This document shows, piece after piece, positions 44,840 to 52,202 of a stretch of DNA of 64,000 nt. The DNA comes from Xanthobacteraceae bacterium (GTDB lineage: Bacteria; Pseudomonadota; Alphaproteobacteria; Rhizobiales; Xanthobacteraceae): NCBI GenBank assembly GCA_019635635.1, contig JAHBZB010000001.1:1426001-1490000 (forward strand). Reading direction: 5' to 3'. The notes under the pieces were generated by a model that had not been told where the DNA came from, made no database searches, and worked only from the letters and a program-made list of their open reading frames with translations. Made by a program: the position numbers and the translations under genes. The first letter of the stretch is position 1. Each line of letters opens with the position of its first letter.

Positions 44840-45043
44840 TCAGTTGAATGCGACCCCGCACCTCAGGCCAAAGCGCTTGAAGACGATTGCGGCCGGGCAG
44901 AAGCCGGTGATCGATGCCTGCATGAGATTCGCGCCCACGAATGCGGTCAGCCAGTACCAGTATGGCGAGAAGTAATAGGCGAGGCCGAGCGAGAGGAGAA
45001 CGACGAAGCCTGCGAACATCATTACTGCGCGATCGACGGTCAT
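44840..45043 (-). CDS. DUF2892 (YgaP-type) small inner-membrane protein
   Basis: 67 residues with two hydrophobic segments (AVMMFAGFVVLLSLGLAYYF and WLTAFVGANLMQASITGF) followed by CPAAIVFKRFGLRCG. This is the membrane half of YgaP without the rhodanese domain. It starts one base after the ArsR stop codon, so the two are translationally coupled, like the ygaV-ygaP pair of E. coli. The cysteine-bearing tail is typical of the family. Function is not established; links to sulfide or persulfide handling come from the gene neighbourhoods of the family. Confidence 0.85.
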   Translation of the reverse strand: MTVDRAVMMFAGFVVLLSLGLAYYFSPYWYWLTAFVGANLMQASITGFCPAAIVFKRFGLRCGVAFN

Positions 45044-45044
45044 T

Positions 45045-45389
45045 TCATTTTTCCTTTGTGGTGTTGCGAAGTTGAGAAAGAGAGCAGCACGACGCGTAGA
45101 GACTTTTCATCATCTCAACCGCGGGCTTGCTGGTGATCCGGTACCACACGGTATGCCCGTTACGTTCGCCGCTAATGATGCCTTCGCGCCGCAGGAGCGC
45201 GAGATGCTGGGAGGCCGTCGAACTGCGGACGCCAAGCGCCTGCGCGAGCTGGCCCACGGATTTTTTCCCGTTGAGCAGCTCGCAGACGATCAGGAGCCGG
45301 TGCCGGTTCGAAAGTGCCTTCAACAATGCGTCGGCCTCGCGGGAGGCCGCACGAAACGTTTCCGGATTGATACCATCTTGAACATTCAT
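45045..45389 (-). CDS. ArsR-family repressor, BigR/YgaV-like
   Basis: 114-residue winged helix protein: LLKALSNRHRLLIVCELLNGKKSVGQLAQALGVRSSTASQHLALLRREGI, then the wing GERNGHTVWYRI. It keeps a cysteine in the second helix (LLIVCELL, about residue 36) and a pair near the end (YASCCSL, about 101-102). These match the positions that form a disulfide or polysulfide bridge in the sulfide-sensing BigR/SqrR/YgaV proteins. It likely represses its own operon (YgaP-like protein and RND pair) until reactive sulfur appears. Direct repeats in the promoter at 45396-45422 are the probable operator. Confidence 0.88.
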   Translation of the reverse strand: MNVQDGINPETFRAASREADALLKALSNRHRLLIVCELLNGKKSVGQLAQALGVRSSTASQHLALLRREGIISGERNGHTVWYRITSKPAVEMMKSLYASCCSLSQLRNTTKEK

Positions 45390-45395
45390 AATATC

Positions 45396-45422
45396 GAATA
45401 TATAAAGATATGAATATATAAA
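45396..45422. promoter_or_regulatory. AT-rich direct repeat, probable ArsR/BigR operator
   Basis: GAATATATAAA occurs at 45396-45406 and again at 45412-45422, 16 bp apart, within a strongly AT-rich patch in an otherwise GC-rich neighbourhood, 7 bp upstream of the repressor start. The copies sit where a promoter for the leftward operon must lie. AT-rich repeated sites are usual for BigR-type repressors. The region could also affect trxC, which reads away to the right. Confidence 0.6.
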
Positions 45423-45470
45423 TCAAGTGGCGTGTGGAGCCGTTTCTATGCGCCGCTTGGGGAACCAGGA

Positions 45471-45914
45471 ATGCCTGGAAATGAACGGCTTATCGTTTGC
45501 CCGCATTGTTCGGCCATCAACCGGATACCTGTGGGCCGGACTGCCGATGCCGCGAATTGCGGCACCTGCAAAAAGCGGCTGTTCGTGGCCGAACCGCTGA
45601 ATGCGGGACAGGAGACATTTCGCCGTCAGATCGAACGCAACTCGATACCGGTGCTGGTTGATGTCTGGGCGCCGTGGTGCGGTCCCTGCCGGATGATGGG
45701 ACCGGAGTTTGCGGAAGCAGCGCGTATGCTCGAGCCGAATATGCGGCTTCTTAAGCTGAACTCCCAGGACGAGCCAGAGATCGCGCGGCAATTCGGCATA
45801 CAGGGCATTCCGACCATGTTGTTGTTCGTGAACGGACGCGAATCCGCGCGTATTTCCTGCGCGATGCGCGCGTCGCAGATCGTTTCGTGGGCGCGCGGGC
45901 ATGCCGCAGTGTGA
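45471..45914 (+). CDS. trxC: Thioredoxin 2
   Basis: 147 residues from the preferred start MPGNERLIVCPHC; a longer frame to 45432 adds 13 unconserved residues. The N-terminal zinc ribbon has C10, C13, C30 and C33, which separates TrxC from TrxA. The thioredoxin site is WCGPC within DVWAPWCGPCRMMGPE, with the cis-proline in GIPTMLLF. It reduces protein disulfides in the cytoplasm and helps under oxidative stress. It is divergent from the BigR-like operon, so joint control by reactive sulfur or oxidants is possible. Confidence 0.93.
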   Translation: MPGNERLIVCPHCSAINRIPVGRTADAANCGTCKKRLFVAEPLNAGQETFRRQIERNSIPVLVDVWAPWCGPCRMMGPEFAEAARMLEPNMRLLKLNSQDEPEIARQFGIQGIPTMLLFVNGRESARISCAMRASQIVSWARGHAAV

Positions 45915-45927
45915 TCAGGGCGGGCCT

Positions 45928-45941
45928 TTGACGTGCGTCAA
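45928..45941. promoter_or_regulatory. Crp/Fnr-type box upstream of the CBS-BON gene
   Basis: TTGACGTGCGTCAA is a perfect TTGAC-N4-GTCAA palindrome, the shape of FNR/NnrR/DNR sites. It ends 86 bp before the CBS-BON start codon, a usual activator distance. A matching box at 49368 precedes narK. Confidence 0.75.
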
Positions 45942-46027
45942 ATCACATGAGGTGCAGCCGTTTGACCAGCATCAAAGCCGCCGGATCTCCAGTGTAGTTG
46001 AATTTCTTCTAATCACAGGAGGTCGTC

Positions 46028-46714
46028 ATGAAAGCCAAACATGTGATGGTTTCGCCGGTGAAGGTCGGACGGGCGGAGATGACCGTTCGCGAGGTCGCGA
46101 AGATGCTGACCGATAACGGGATTAGCGCGTTGCCGATCATCGACGAGAAGGGACGTCTTATCGGCATCGTCAGCGAAGGCGATCTCATTCGTCGCGCGGA
46201 GATCGGTACACAGAAACACCGTTCCTGGTGGCTCTCGCTGTTCACCAGCAACATTCAGCTCGCGGAAGAATACTCTCGCGCGCATTCGCGGCTGATCAAG
46301 GATTTGATGACGAATGAAGTCGTCACCGTCGATCCTGAAACACCACTGGAAAAGGTGGCCGAGCTGTTCGAGCGCCACCGGATCAAGCGGGTGCCAGTCT
46401 GCGAGAATGGCGGCCTCGTCGGTATCGTCACGCGCGCCAACCTGGTGCAGGCGATCGCAACCGCGCCGCAGAAAGCGCATAGCGATCTCGGCGACGAGCA
46501 GATCCGCGAGAAGGCCCGAAAGCGAATCGAGGCGGAGTCCTGGGCAAATACCAGTTCCATCAACATCACCGTGAAGGACGGAACGGTTCATCTTTGGGGA
46601 ACGGTTCATTCCGAAGCCGAGCGGAACGCCCTGCGCGTGGCAGTCGAGAACATCGCCGGTGTGAAGGGGATCAAGGACAATATCGTGCTCGAGCCCTTTC
46701 CGGTATGGATGTAA
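46028..46714 (+). CDS. CBS-domain pair with C-terminal BON domain
   Basis: 228 residues with AGGAGG before the start. Two CBS motifs (KHVMVSPVKVGRAEMTVREVAKMLTDNGISALPIID at the N-terminus; KDLMTNEVVTVDPETPLEKVAELFERHRIKRVPV at about 95-130) form an adenine-nucleotide sensor. A BON domain (about 160-228, SSINITVKDGTVHLWGTV, with VENIAGVKGIKDNIVL) follows and may contact membranes. Such proteins are common in nitrate-respiration and anoxia regulons of this group. The Crp/Fnr box upstream supports low-oxygen or nitric-oxide control. Partner unknown. Confidence 0.88.
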   Translation: MKAKHVMVSPVKVGRAEMTVREVAKMLTDNGISALPIIDEKGRLIGIVSEGDLIRRAEIGTQKHRSWWLSLFTSNIQLAEEYSRAHSRLIKDLMTNEVVTVDPETPLEKVAELFERHRIKRVPVCENGGLVGIVTRANLVQAIATAPQKAHSDLGDEQIREKARKRIEAESWANTSSINITVKDGTVHLWGTVHSEAERNALRVAVENIAGVKGIKDNIVLEPFPVWM

Positions 46715-46768
46715 GAACGATGCTGTCCGCGATGCTTATTCTCGCGGGCAGCAGTTCGTGGCGGCGAA

Positions 46769-47956
46769 ATGACGGACGTTGACAGACAGCCGATCCGCCT
46801 TCCGGGGAGCGCGCTTTTCTCTTACGGCTTTCGTCCATTCTTTCTCTTCGGTGCGATCTACGCAGGGCTGGCGGTGCTCCTGTGGCTTCATCTTTTCCGT
46901 ACCGGCGGCAATGTCGAAACCAGGTTCCATTCGCTCGACTGGCATGTGCACGAAATGCTGTACGGCTTCGTGCCGGCGATCGTTACGGGATTTTTGCTCA
47001 CCGCAATTCCGAACTGGACCAAACGGCTGCCCGTGCGCGGACTACCGCTGTTCGCGCTCTTTCTGCTTTGGGTGGCCGGGCGCGTTGCCGTCTTCAACTC
47101 GGCGCAAATCGGATGGGCAACGGCCGCGGCAATCGACGTCGCTTTCCTGCTCGTCGTTGCCGCGGTGGCGGTGCGCGAGATCGTCGCGGGCCAGAACTGG
47201 CGCAATCTCAGAGTGATCGGCGTAGTGAGCGTTCTGACCGCGGGCAATCTCATTTTTCATCTGGAGGCGCATTACCGGGGCAGCGCCGACTTCGGCACGC
47301 GCATCGGCCTGAGCGCGGTCATTCTTTTGATTTCGCTCGTCGGCGGGCGCATCGTGCCGAGCTTCACGCACAACTGGCTTGCGCGCCAAAGCGCGGGGCG
47401 GATGCCCGCGAGTTTTGGCCGCTTCGACGCGGCAAGCATTGTCATCAGCCTATTCGCTCTGATCGCATGGATCATGCAACCCGCTTCCACGGTCACTGCT
47501 TTCGCTTTGCTGGCCGGGGGCATCGCGCAAGGGTGGCGGTTTCTGCGCTGGGCGGGAGAACGCGCCGCGCGCGCACCGATCGTGCTGGTGCTCCATGCCG
47601 CCTATGCGTTCATTCCGCTCGGCTTCGTGCTGCTCGCATTCAGCGCGCTAGGCGAGATTCCGCGCAGTGCCGGCATTCACGCCTGGACCGCGGGCGCGAC
47701 CGGCACCATGATTCTTGCGGTAATGACGCGCGCGAGTCTGGGCCACACCGGAAGGGCACTGGTAGCCTCGCCCGCCGTGCAGGCGATCTATCTGGCCGTG
47801 ATCATGGGCGCGCTGTTTCGTATTCTTGGTTCGCTTATGCCGGAGTGGAATGTTGCGCTGCTCACGGCGTCGGGCGTCATCTGGTCGGGGGGATTTCTCG
47901 GTTTTGCACTGGTTTATGGCCCGATCCTGTGCAGTCCTGCCGTGGGAGAGGGATAG
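46769..47956 (+). CDS. nnrS: NnrS family membrane protein
   Basis: 395 residues with about 12 hydrophobic segments. Family signatures are LFSYGFRPFFLFGAIYA at the N-terminus, DWHVHEMLYGFVPAIVTGFLLTAIPNWT, GGRIVPSFTHNWLARQ and MTRASLGHTGR near the end; the histidines are thought to bind heme or copper. NnrS eases the effects of nitric oxide made during denitrification. It lies 54 bp after the CBS-BON gene and 4 bp before the DUF2478 gene, so the three probably share the Crp/Fnr-controlled promoter. Confidence 0.92.
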   Translation: MTDVDRQPIRLPGSALFSYGFRPFFLFGAIYAGLAVLLWLHLFRTGGNVETRFHSLDWHVHEMLYGFVPAIVTGFLLTAIPNWTKRLPVRGLPLFALFLLWVAGRVAVFNSAQIGWATAAAIDVAFLLVVAAVAVREIVAGQNWRNLRVIGVVSVLTAGNLIFHLEAHYRGSADFGTRIGLSAVILLISLVGGRIVPSFTHNWLARQSAGRMPASFGRFDAASIVISLFALIAWIMQPASTVTAFALLAGGIAQGWRFLRWAGERAARAPIVLVLHAAYAFIPLGFVLLAFSALGEIPRSAGIHAWTAGATGTMILAVMTRASLGHTGRALVASPAVQAIYLAVIMGALFRILGSLMPEWNVALLTASGVIWSGGFLGFALVYGPILCSPAVGEG

Positions 47957-47960
47957 CGAG

Positions 47961-48542
47961 ATGGCCATCGAGATAGCCGCGGTAGATGCGTCGAAGAGCG
48001 GCTTCGCCGCCGATGACCGTAAGCTGCTTGCGCTTGTCTACGACGACGGCTTTGCCGCCGATCGCGCATTGTCGTCGCTGGGTTATGGCTTGCGAGAGAA
48101 GGGCGTTCTGGTTCGCGGCCTCGTGCAGCGGAACCGGGCAGTGCCGAACCGGCCGAAGTGCGACATGGATCTGGAAGAACTCGGCAGCGGCAAGATATTC
48201 CATATCTCCAGGGATCGCGGCGCGCTGGCGCGTGGCTGCAGGCTCGACGTCGAGATGTTGCTGATCGCAGGCGAAGTGCTCGAAGACGCACTCGAATACG
48301 GCTGCGATCTGCTGATCGTCAATAAATTCGGGCGCACGGAAGCGGAAGGTGGCGGCCTGCGCGGTTTGCTTGCGCGAGCCGTCGCCCACGAGATTCCGAC
48401 GCTCGTCGGCGTTCCGCGCCGCAATCTGGAATCGTGGGGCCACTTCGCCGAAGGCCTTTCCGACCTGTGCAATGTGGAAGACGCAGGCGGCCTTGCTGCC
48501 TGGGTAGAAAGCCGGGTCGGGCGGAGTCGCGCGCTCGCATAG
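47961..48542 (+). CDS. DUF2478 protein
   Basis: 193 residues from ATG 47961, preceded by GAGAGG; a longer frame to 47826 lies inside nnrS and is not used. The body has VYDDGFAADRALSSLGYGLREKGVLVRGLVQ, DLLIVNKFGRTEAEGGGLRGLLARAVAHEIPTLVGVPRRN, the pattern of DUF2478, which resembles nucleoside-triphosphatases and is often found near molybdenum transport or nitrate reductase genes. Here, next to the nar cluster, a role in Mo-cofactor supply is a fair guess, not shown. Last gene of the nnrS unit; convergent with the Crp/Fnr gene. Confidence 0.85.
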   Translation: MAIEIAAVDASKSGFAADDRKLLALVYDDGFAADRALSSLGYGLREKGVLVRGLVQRNRAVPNRPKCDMDLEELGSGKIFHISRDRGALARGCRLDVEMLLIAGEVLEDALEYGCDLLIVNKFGRTEAEGGGLRGLLARAVAHEIPTLVGVPRRNLESWGHFAEGLSDLCNVEDAGGLAAWVESRVGRSRALA

Positions 48543-48554
48543 CCACGCGAATTA

Positions 48555-49250
48555 TCAGATGCCGTCGTCGATCAGCGGCGAGGGTTTGGCATAGTCGCGA
48601 AGACCGTTCAGGTCGGTAATCGCAATCGTCCGGCCAGACGTCTGCACGCCGATTTGCTCGAGCTGCGCAAGCGCTCGAGAGAGGTTCTCGGGCGAGGTAC
48701 CGAGCAGGGATGCGAGCGTCTTTTTCTCGAAGTCCAGCGTGACCGATCCTGTGTTTCCATTCACGCTGGCAGTTTTAAGAAGCCAGTTTGCGAGCCGCTC
48801 GGGCGTGGAGCGAAGTTTCTGGTCCTTCAGGAGTTTTGTTACGCTGCGGTAGCGAAGCGCTAGTTCCGCAATCGTCGCATATGCGAAATCGGGATCTTCC
48901 CGGAATACGCCGCGGACAGCATCGGCAGGCAGCAAAAGTACGCGCGATTCCAGAAGCGTCCTCGCCGATTTCAAATAAGGCTGATCCAGAATTACGGCGG
49001 CCAGGATAAAAGTCGTCGTCGGCCGCAAGATGTCGACCGTGGTTTGCCGGCCGTTGTGCGACGCGAAGAGTTCGACACAACCGTCGAGCAGAACGTGCAG
49101 GAAATCGGCCCGCTCTCCCTCCGTGATGAGAAGCGTATTTTGCGGATAGCGTTGCAGCGAAGCAGGCTGCGTGAGTCGCGTGAGCTGTCGCGCCGACATC
49201 TTCTTGAAGAGCTGCAATCCCCGTAACGTTTGCAGGTCGGCTTCACGCAT
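48555..49250 (-). CDS. Crp/Fnr family regulator (NnrR/DNR/NarR-like)
   Basis: 231 residues: cyclic-nucleotide-type sensor domain (TLLITEGERADFLHVLLDGCVELFASHNGRQTTV) and a C-terminal helix-turn-helix (KKTLASLLGTSPENLSRALAQLEQIGV). There is only one cysteine (in LDGCVEL) and no N-terminal cluster, so it is not an oxygen-labile FNR. The recognition helix with E and R (SPENLSRAL) fits TTGAC/GTCAA boxes. It lies divergent from narK with such a box between them and probably activates the nar and nnrS units in response to nitric oxide or nitrite. Confidence 0.88.
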   Translation of the reverse strand: MREADLQTLRGLQLFKKMSARQLTRLTQPASLQRYPQNTLLITEGERADFLHVLLDGCVELFASHNGRQTTVDILRPTTTFILAAVILDQPYLKSARTLLESRVLLLPADAVRGVFREDPDFAYATIAELALRYRSVTKLLKDQKLRSTPERLANWLLKTASVNGNTGSVTLDFEKKTLASLLGTSPENLSRALAQLEQIGVQTSGRTIAITDLNGLRDYAKPSPLIDDGI

Positions 49251-49367
49251 TTCTCGACACGCCTTTCCTCGAGATTGATATTCATCAATTTCAAGAACGT
49301 AGAAAGATAATTAAATCGATCACTCGCGGCACCCAACATAAACTTTACTGTTTTGGCCGCGCGGTAC

Positions 49368-49381
49368 TTGACCCACGTCAA
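49368..49381. promoter_or_regulatory. Crp/Fnr-type box upstream of narK
   Basis: TTGACCCACGTCAA, the same TTGAC-N4-GTCAA palindrome as at 45928, lies 70 bp before the narK start and 117 bp before the start of the regulator gene on the other strand. It is the probable activator site of the narK-narGHJI operon. Confidence 0.78.
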
Positions 49382-49451
49382 TAGTTGCCGACTATGCGTC
49401 GTTCTATTCCCTCAAGAGCAATTTTAATGTTGCGAACGAGCGGGGGTAGAA

Positions 49452-52202
49452 ATGCCAGCGAAAGCCGAAACGGCACCTAAAGGACAGCGTGCTGCGTTGT
49501 GGATGTCGACGGTGGCCTTCACCGTCTGCTTCGCGGTCTGGACGATCTTCGCGATCATCGGAATCAGCATCAAGCAGCAGCTTGGCCTCAGCGAGACGCA
49601 GTTCGGCCTGCTCGTCGGTACGCCGATACTGACAGGTTCGCTCATCCGGATCGCGCTCGGCGTGTGGGCGGACCAGTACGGCGGGCGCATCGTCTATACG
49701 GCGACGATGCTCGCGGCGGCGGTTGCGACATACCTCCTGACCTGGGCCACGACCTATCCGCAGTTTCTGCTCGCAGCGCTCGGGGTCGGCATCGCCGGCG
49801 GTTCGTTCTCGGTCGGTGTCGCTTACGTTTCGCGCTGGTTTCCGGCGGAGAAGCAGGGTATCGCGCTCGGCATCTTCGGCGCGGGCAACGTCGGCGCGGC
49901 GGTAACGAAATTCACTGCACCCTTCGTTCTCGTTGCCTATGGCTGGCAGACGACCGCGAAAGTCTGGGCGCTCGCAATCGCGATCATGGCGATCGTCTAT
50001 TGGCTGACGACGAGCGACGACCCGGTGCTGAAGGCGCGGCGCGCGCGCGGCGAAAAGCCGAAGAGTGCCTGGCTCGAACTCGCGCCGCTCAGAAATGTTC
50101 AGGTCTGGCGCTTCTCGCTCTATTACTTCTTTGTTTTCGGCGCGTTCGTCGCGCTGTCGCTCTGGCTGCCGCGCTACCTGATCGGCGTCTATGGGCTGGA
50201 CATCAAAGCGGCCGGCATGTTCGCCGCCGCCTATTCGATCCCGGCGAGCATCTTCCGCGCCTATGGCGGGCATCTCTCCGACCGCTATGGCGCGCGCCGC
50301 GTGATGTATTGGACGTTCCTGGTTTCGGTCGCGGTTACCTTTTTCCTGTCATATCCGCCGACGGCTTATACCGTGCAGACTGCGCGCGGGCCTTTTACGT
50401 TCGAACTTGCGACCGGCCTCATCGGCTTCACCGTGCTCGTCTTCGTGCTCGGCTTCTTCATGAGTCTCGGCAAGGCAGCGGTCTTCAAGCACATCCCGGT
50501 CTATTACCCGAACAATGTCGGCGCGGTCGGCGGTCTGGTCGGCATGATCGGTGGTCTCGGCGGTTTCGTGCTGCCGATCGCCTTTGGCGTGCTGAACGAT
50601 CTCACCGGCATCTGGACGAGCTGCTTCATGCTTCTGTTCGTGATCGCTTCCGGGTCGTTGATCTGGATGCACTTCGCGATCCGCAACATGGAAAGCGGCG
50701 TTGCGGTCGAGAAGCGGCAGACGCTGCCGCAGTTTCCTGAGTTGCAGGGCGTGCATGAGCCGAAACACGGCGCAATTACGAATCCGAAGCTCATCGAGAA
50801 GTGGGAGCCGGAGGATGCCGCGTTCTGGGACAAAACGGGCAGGGCGATCGCGCGCCGCAATCTCTGGATTTCCATTCCAGCACTTCTGCTTTCCTTCGCG
50901 GTGTGGATGGTCTGGTCAATAGTGGTCGCAAAGCTCCCCGCGGTCGGATTCAAATTCACGACCGATCAGTTGTTCTGGCTCGCTGCGCTGCCGGGCTTAT
51001 CGGGCGCGACGCTGCGTATCTTCTATTCCTTCATGCCGCCGATTTTCGGCGGACGGCTCTGGACCACGCTTGCGACCTGGTCGCTGATCATTCCCGCACT
51101 CGGCATCGGCTTTGCCGTGCGCAATCCGGAGACGCCCTATTTCGTGTTCCTCGGGCTTGCGCTGCTCTGCGGCTTCGGCGGCGGCAACTTCGCATCGTCG
51201 ATGGCGAATATCAGCTTCTTCTTCCCGAAATCAGAGAAGGGCAACGCGCTCGCGCTCAACGCAGGCCTCGGCAATCTCGGCGTCAGCGTCGCGCAGTTCG
51301 TGATCCCGCTGATTATCGTTTACGGCGTGTTCGGCGTACTCGGCGGCGATCCGCAAGTCGCGACCGAAGGCGGCAAGACGACCCGGATCTTCCTGCAAAA
51401 CGCGGGCTTCATCTGGGTGCCGTTCATCGTCGCTTCCGCCTTCGCGGCGTGGTTCGGCATGGACGACATCGCCTCCATGCGGGCCTCGTTCGCCGAGCAG
51501 TCGGTGATCTTCCAGCGCAAGCACAACTGGATCATGTGCTGGCTCTATACCGGCACCTTCGGCTCCTTCATCGGTTATTCCGCTGCGTTCCCGCTGCTGA
51601 CCAAAACGCAGTTTCCCGCGGTCGATGCGTTGCAGCTTGCGTTCCTCGGGCCGCTGGTCGGTGCGATCTCGCGCTCGGCGACCGGCTGGATTTCCGACCG
51701 CTTCGGCGGCGGGCGCGTGACGCTGTGGGTCTTCGTGCTGATGGCGATCGGCGTGCTCGGGGTGCTCTATTTCCTCGGCGTCAAGGATCAGCCCTACGCA
51801 TTCACCGGATTCTTCGCGAGCTTCCTGCTTCTGTTCTTCGCAAGCGGCGTCGGCAACGCGTCCACCTTCCAGATGATCCCCGCGATCATGCGCAAGGAGC
51901 TGATGCGGATCATGCCCGGGGCAAGCGTGGTCAACCGCAACAAGCAGGTCGAGATGGAATCGGCCGCGATCATCGGCTTCACCTCCGCGATCGCGGCTTA
52001 TGGCGCCTTCTTCATCCCGAAAAGCTACGGCACTTCGATTGCGATGACCGGCGGCGTCGAAGCGGCGCTCTGGGGCTTCCTCGCGTTCTACGCAAGCTGC
52101 ATCGCGATCACCTGGTTCTTCTACACGCGCCGCGGCGGACTGCTCTACGACGTCGAAAGAAACAGCAAGCAAACGCTAGCAATCGCAGGAGCTTCGAAAT
52201 GA
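49452..52202 (+). CDS. narK: NarK1-NarK2 fused nitrate/nitrite transporter
   Basis: 916 residues, two full MFS nitrate porters in one chain. The first half has nitrate-signature glycine-rich motifs at GVGIAGGSFSVGVAYVSRWFP and GFFMSLGKAAVFKHIPVYYPNNVGAVGGLVG. The second begins near residue 475 and has FGGGNFASSMANISFFFPKSEKGNALALNAGLGNLGVS and a late FQMIPAI. In the known Paracoccus fusion the first half is a nitrate-proton symporter and the second a nitrate-nitrite antiporter. It is first in the nar operon; its stop overlaps the narG start (ATGA). A Crp/Fnr box lies upstream. Confidence 0.95.
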   Translation: MPAKAETAPKGQRAALWMSTVAFTVCFAVWTIFAIIGISIKQQLGLSETQFGLLVGTPILTGSLIRIALGVWADQYGGRIVYTATMLAAAVATYLLTWATTYPQFLLAALGVGIAGGSFSVGVAYVSRWFPAEKQGIALGIFGAGNVGAAVTKFTAPFVLVAYGWQTTAKVWALAIAIMAIVYWLTTSDDPVLKARRARGEKPKSAWLELAPLRNVQVWRFSLYYFFVFGAFVALSLWLPRYLIGVYGLDIKAAGMFAAAYSIPASIFRAYGGHLSDRYGARRVMYWTFLVSVAVTFFLSYPPTAYTVQTARGPFTFELATGLIGFTVLVFVLGFFMSLGKAAVFKHIPVYYPNNVGAVGGLVGMIGGLGGFVLPIAFGVLNDLTGIWTSCFMLLFVIASGSLIWMHFAIRNMESGVAVEKRQTLPQFPELQGVHEPKHGAITNPKLIEKWEPEDAAFWDKTGRAIARRNLWISIPALLLSFAVWMVWSIVVAKLPAVGFKFTTDQLFWLAALPGLSGATLRIFYSFMPPIFGGRLWTTLATWSLIIPALGIGFAVRNPETPYFVFLGLALLCGFGGGNFASSMANISFFFPKSEKGNALALNAGLGNLGVSVAQFVIPLIIVYGVFGVLGGDPQVATEGGKTTRIFLQNAGFIWVPFIVASAFAAWFGMDDIASMRASFAEQSVIFQRKHNWIMCWLYTGTFGSFIGYSAAFPLLTKTQFPAVDALQLAFLGPLVGAISRSATGWISDRFGGGRVTLWVFVLMAIGVLGVLYFLGVKDQPYAFTGFFASFLLLFFASGVGNASTFQMIPAIMRKELMRIMPGASVVNRNKQVEMESAAIIGFTSAIAAYGAFFIPKSYGTSIAMTGGVEAALWGFLAFYASCIAITWFFYTRRGGLLYDVERNSKQTLAIAGASK

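Noticed and set aside
50801-52198. A long + strand frame continuing upstream from narG through narK, 466 extra codons
   Set aside because: It is the open shadow frame of the GC-rich narK gene. The narG N-terminus at 52199 is conserved and overlaps the narK stop in the usual way.
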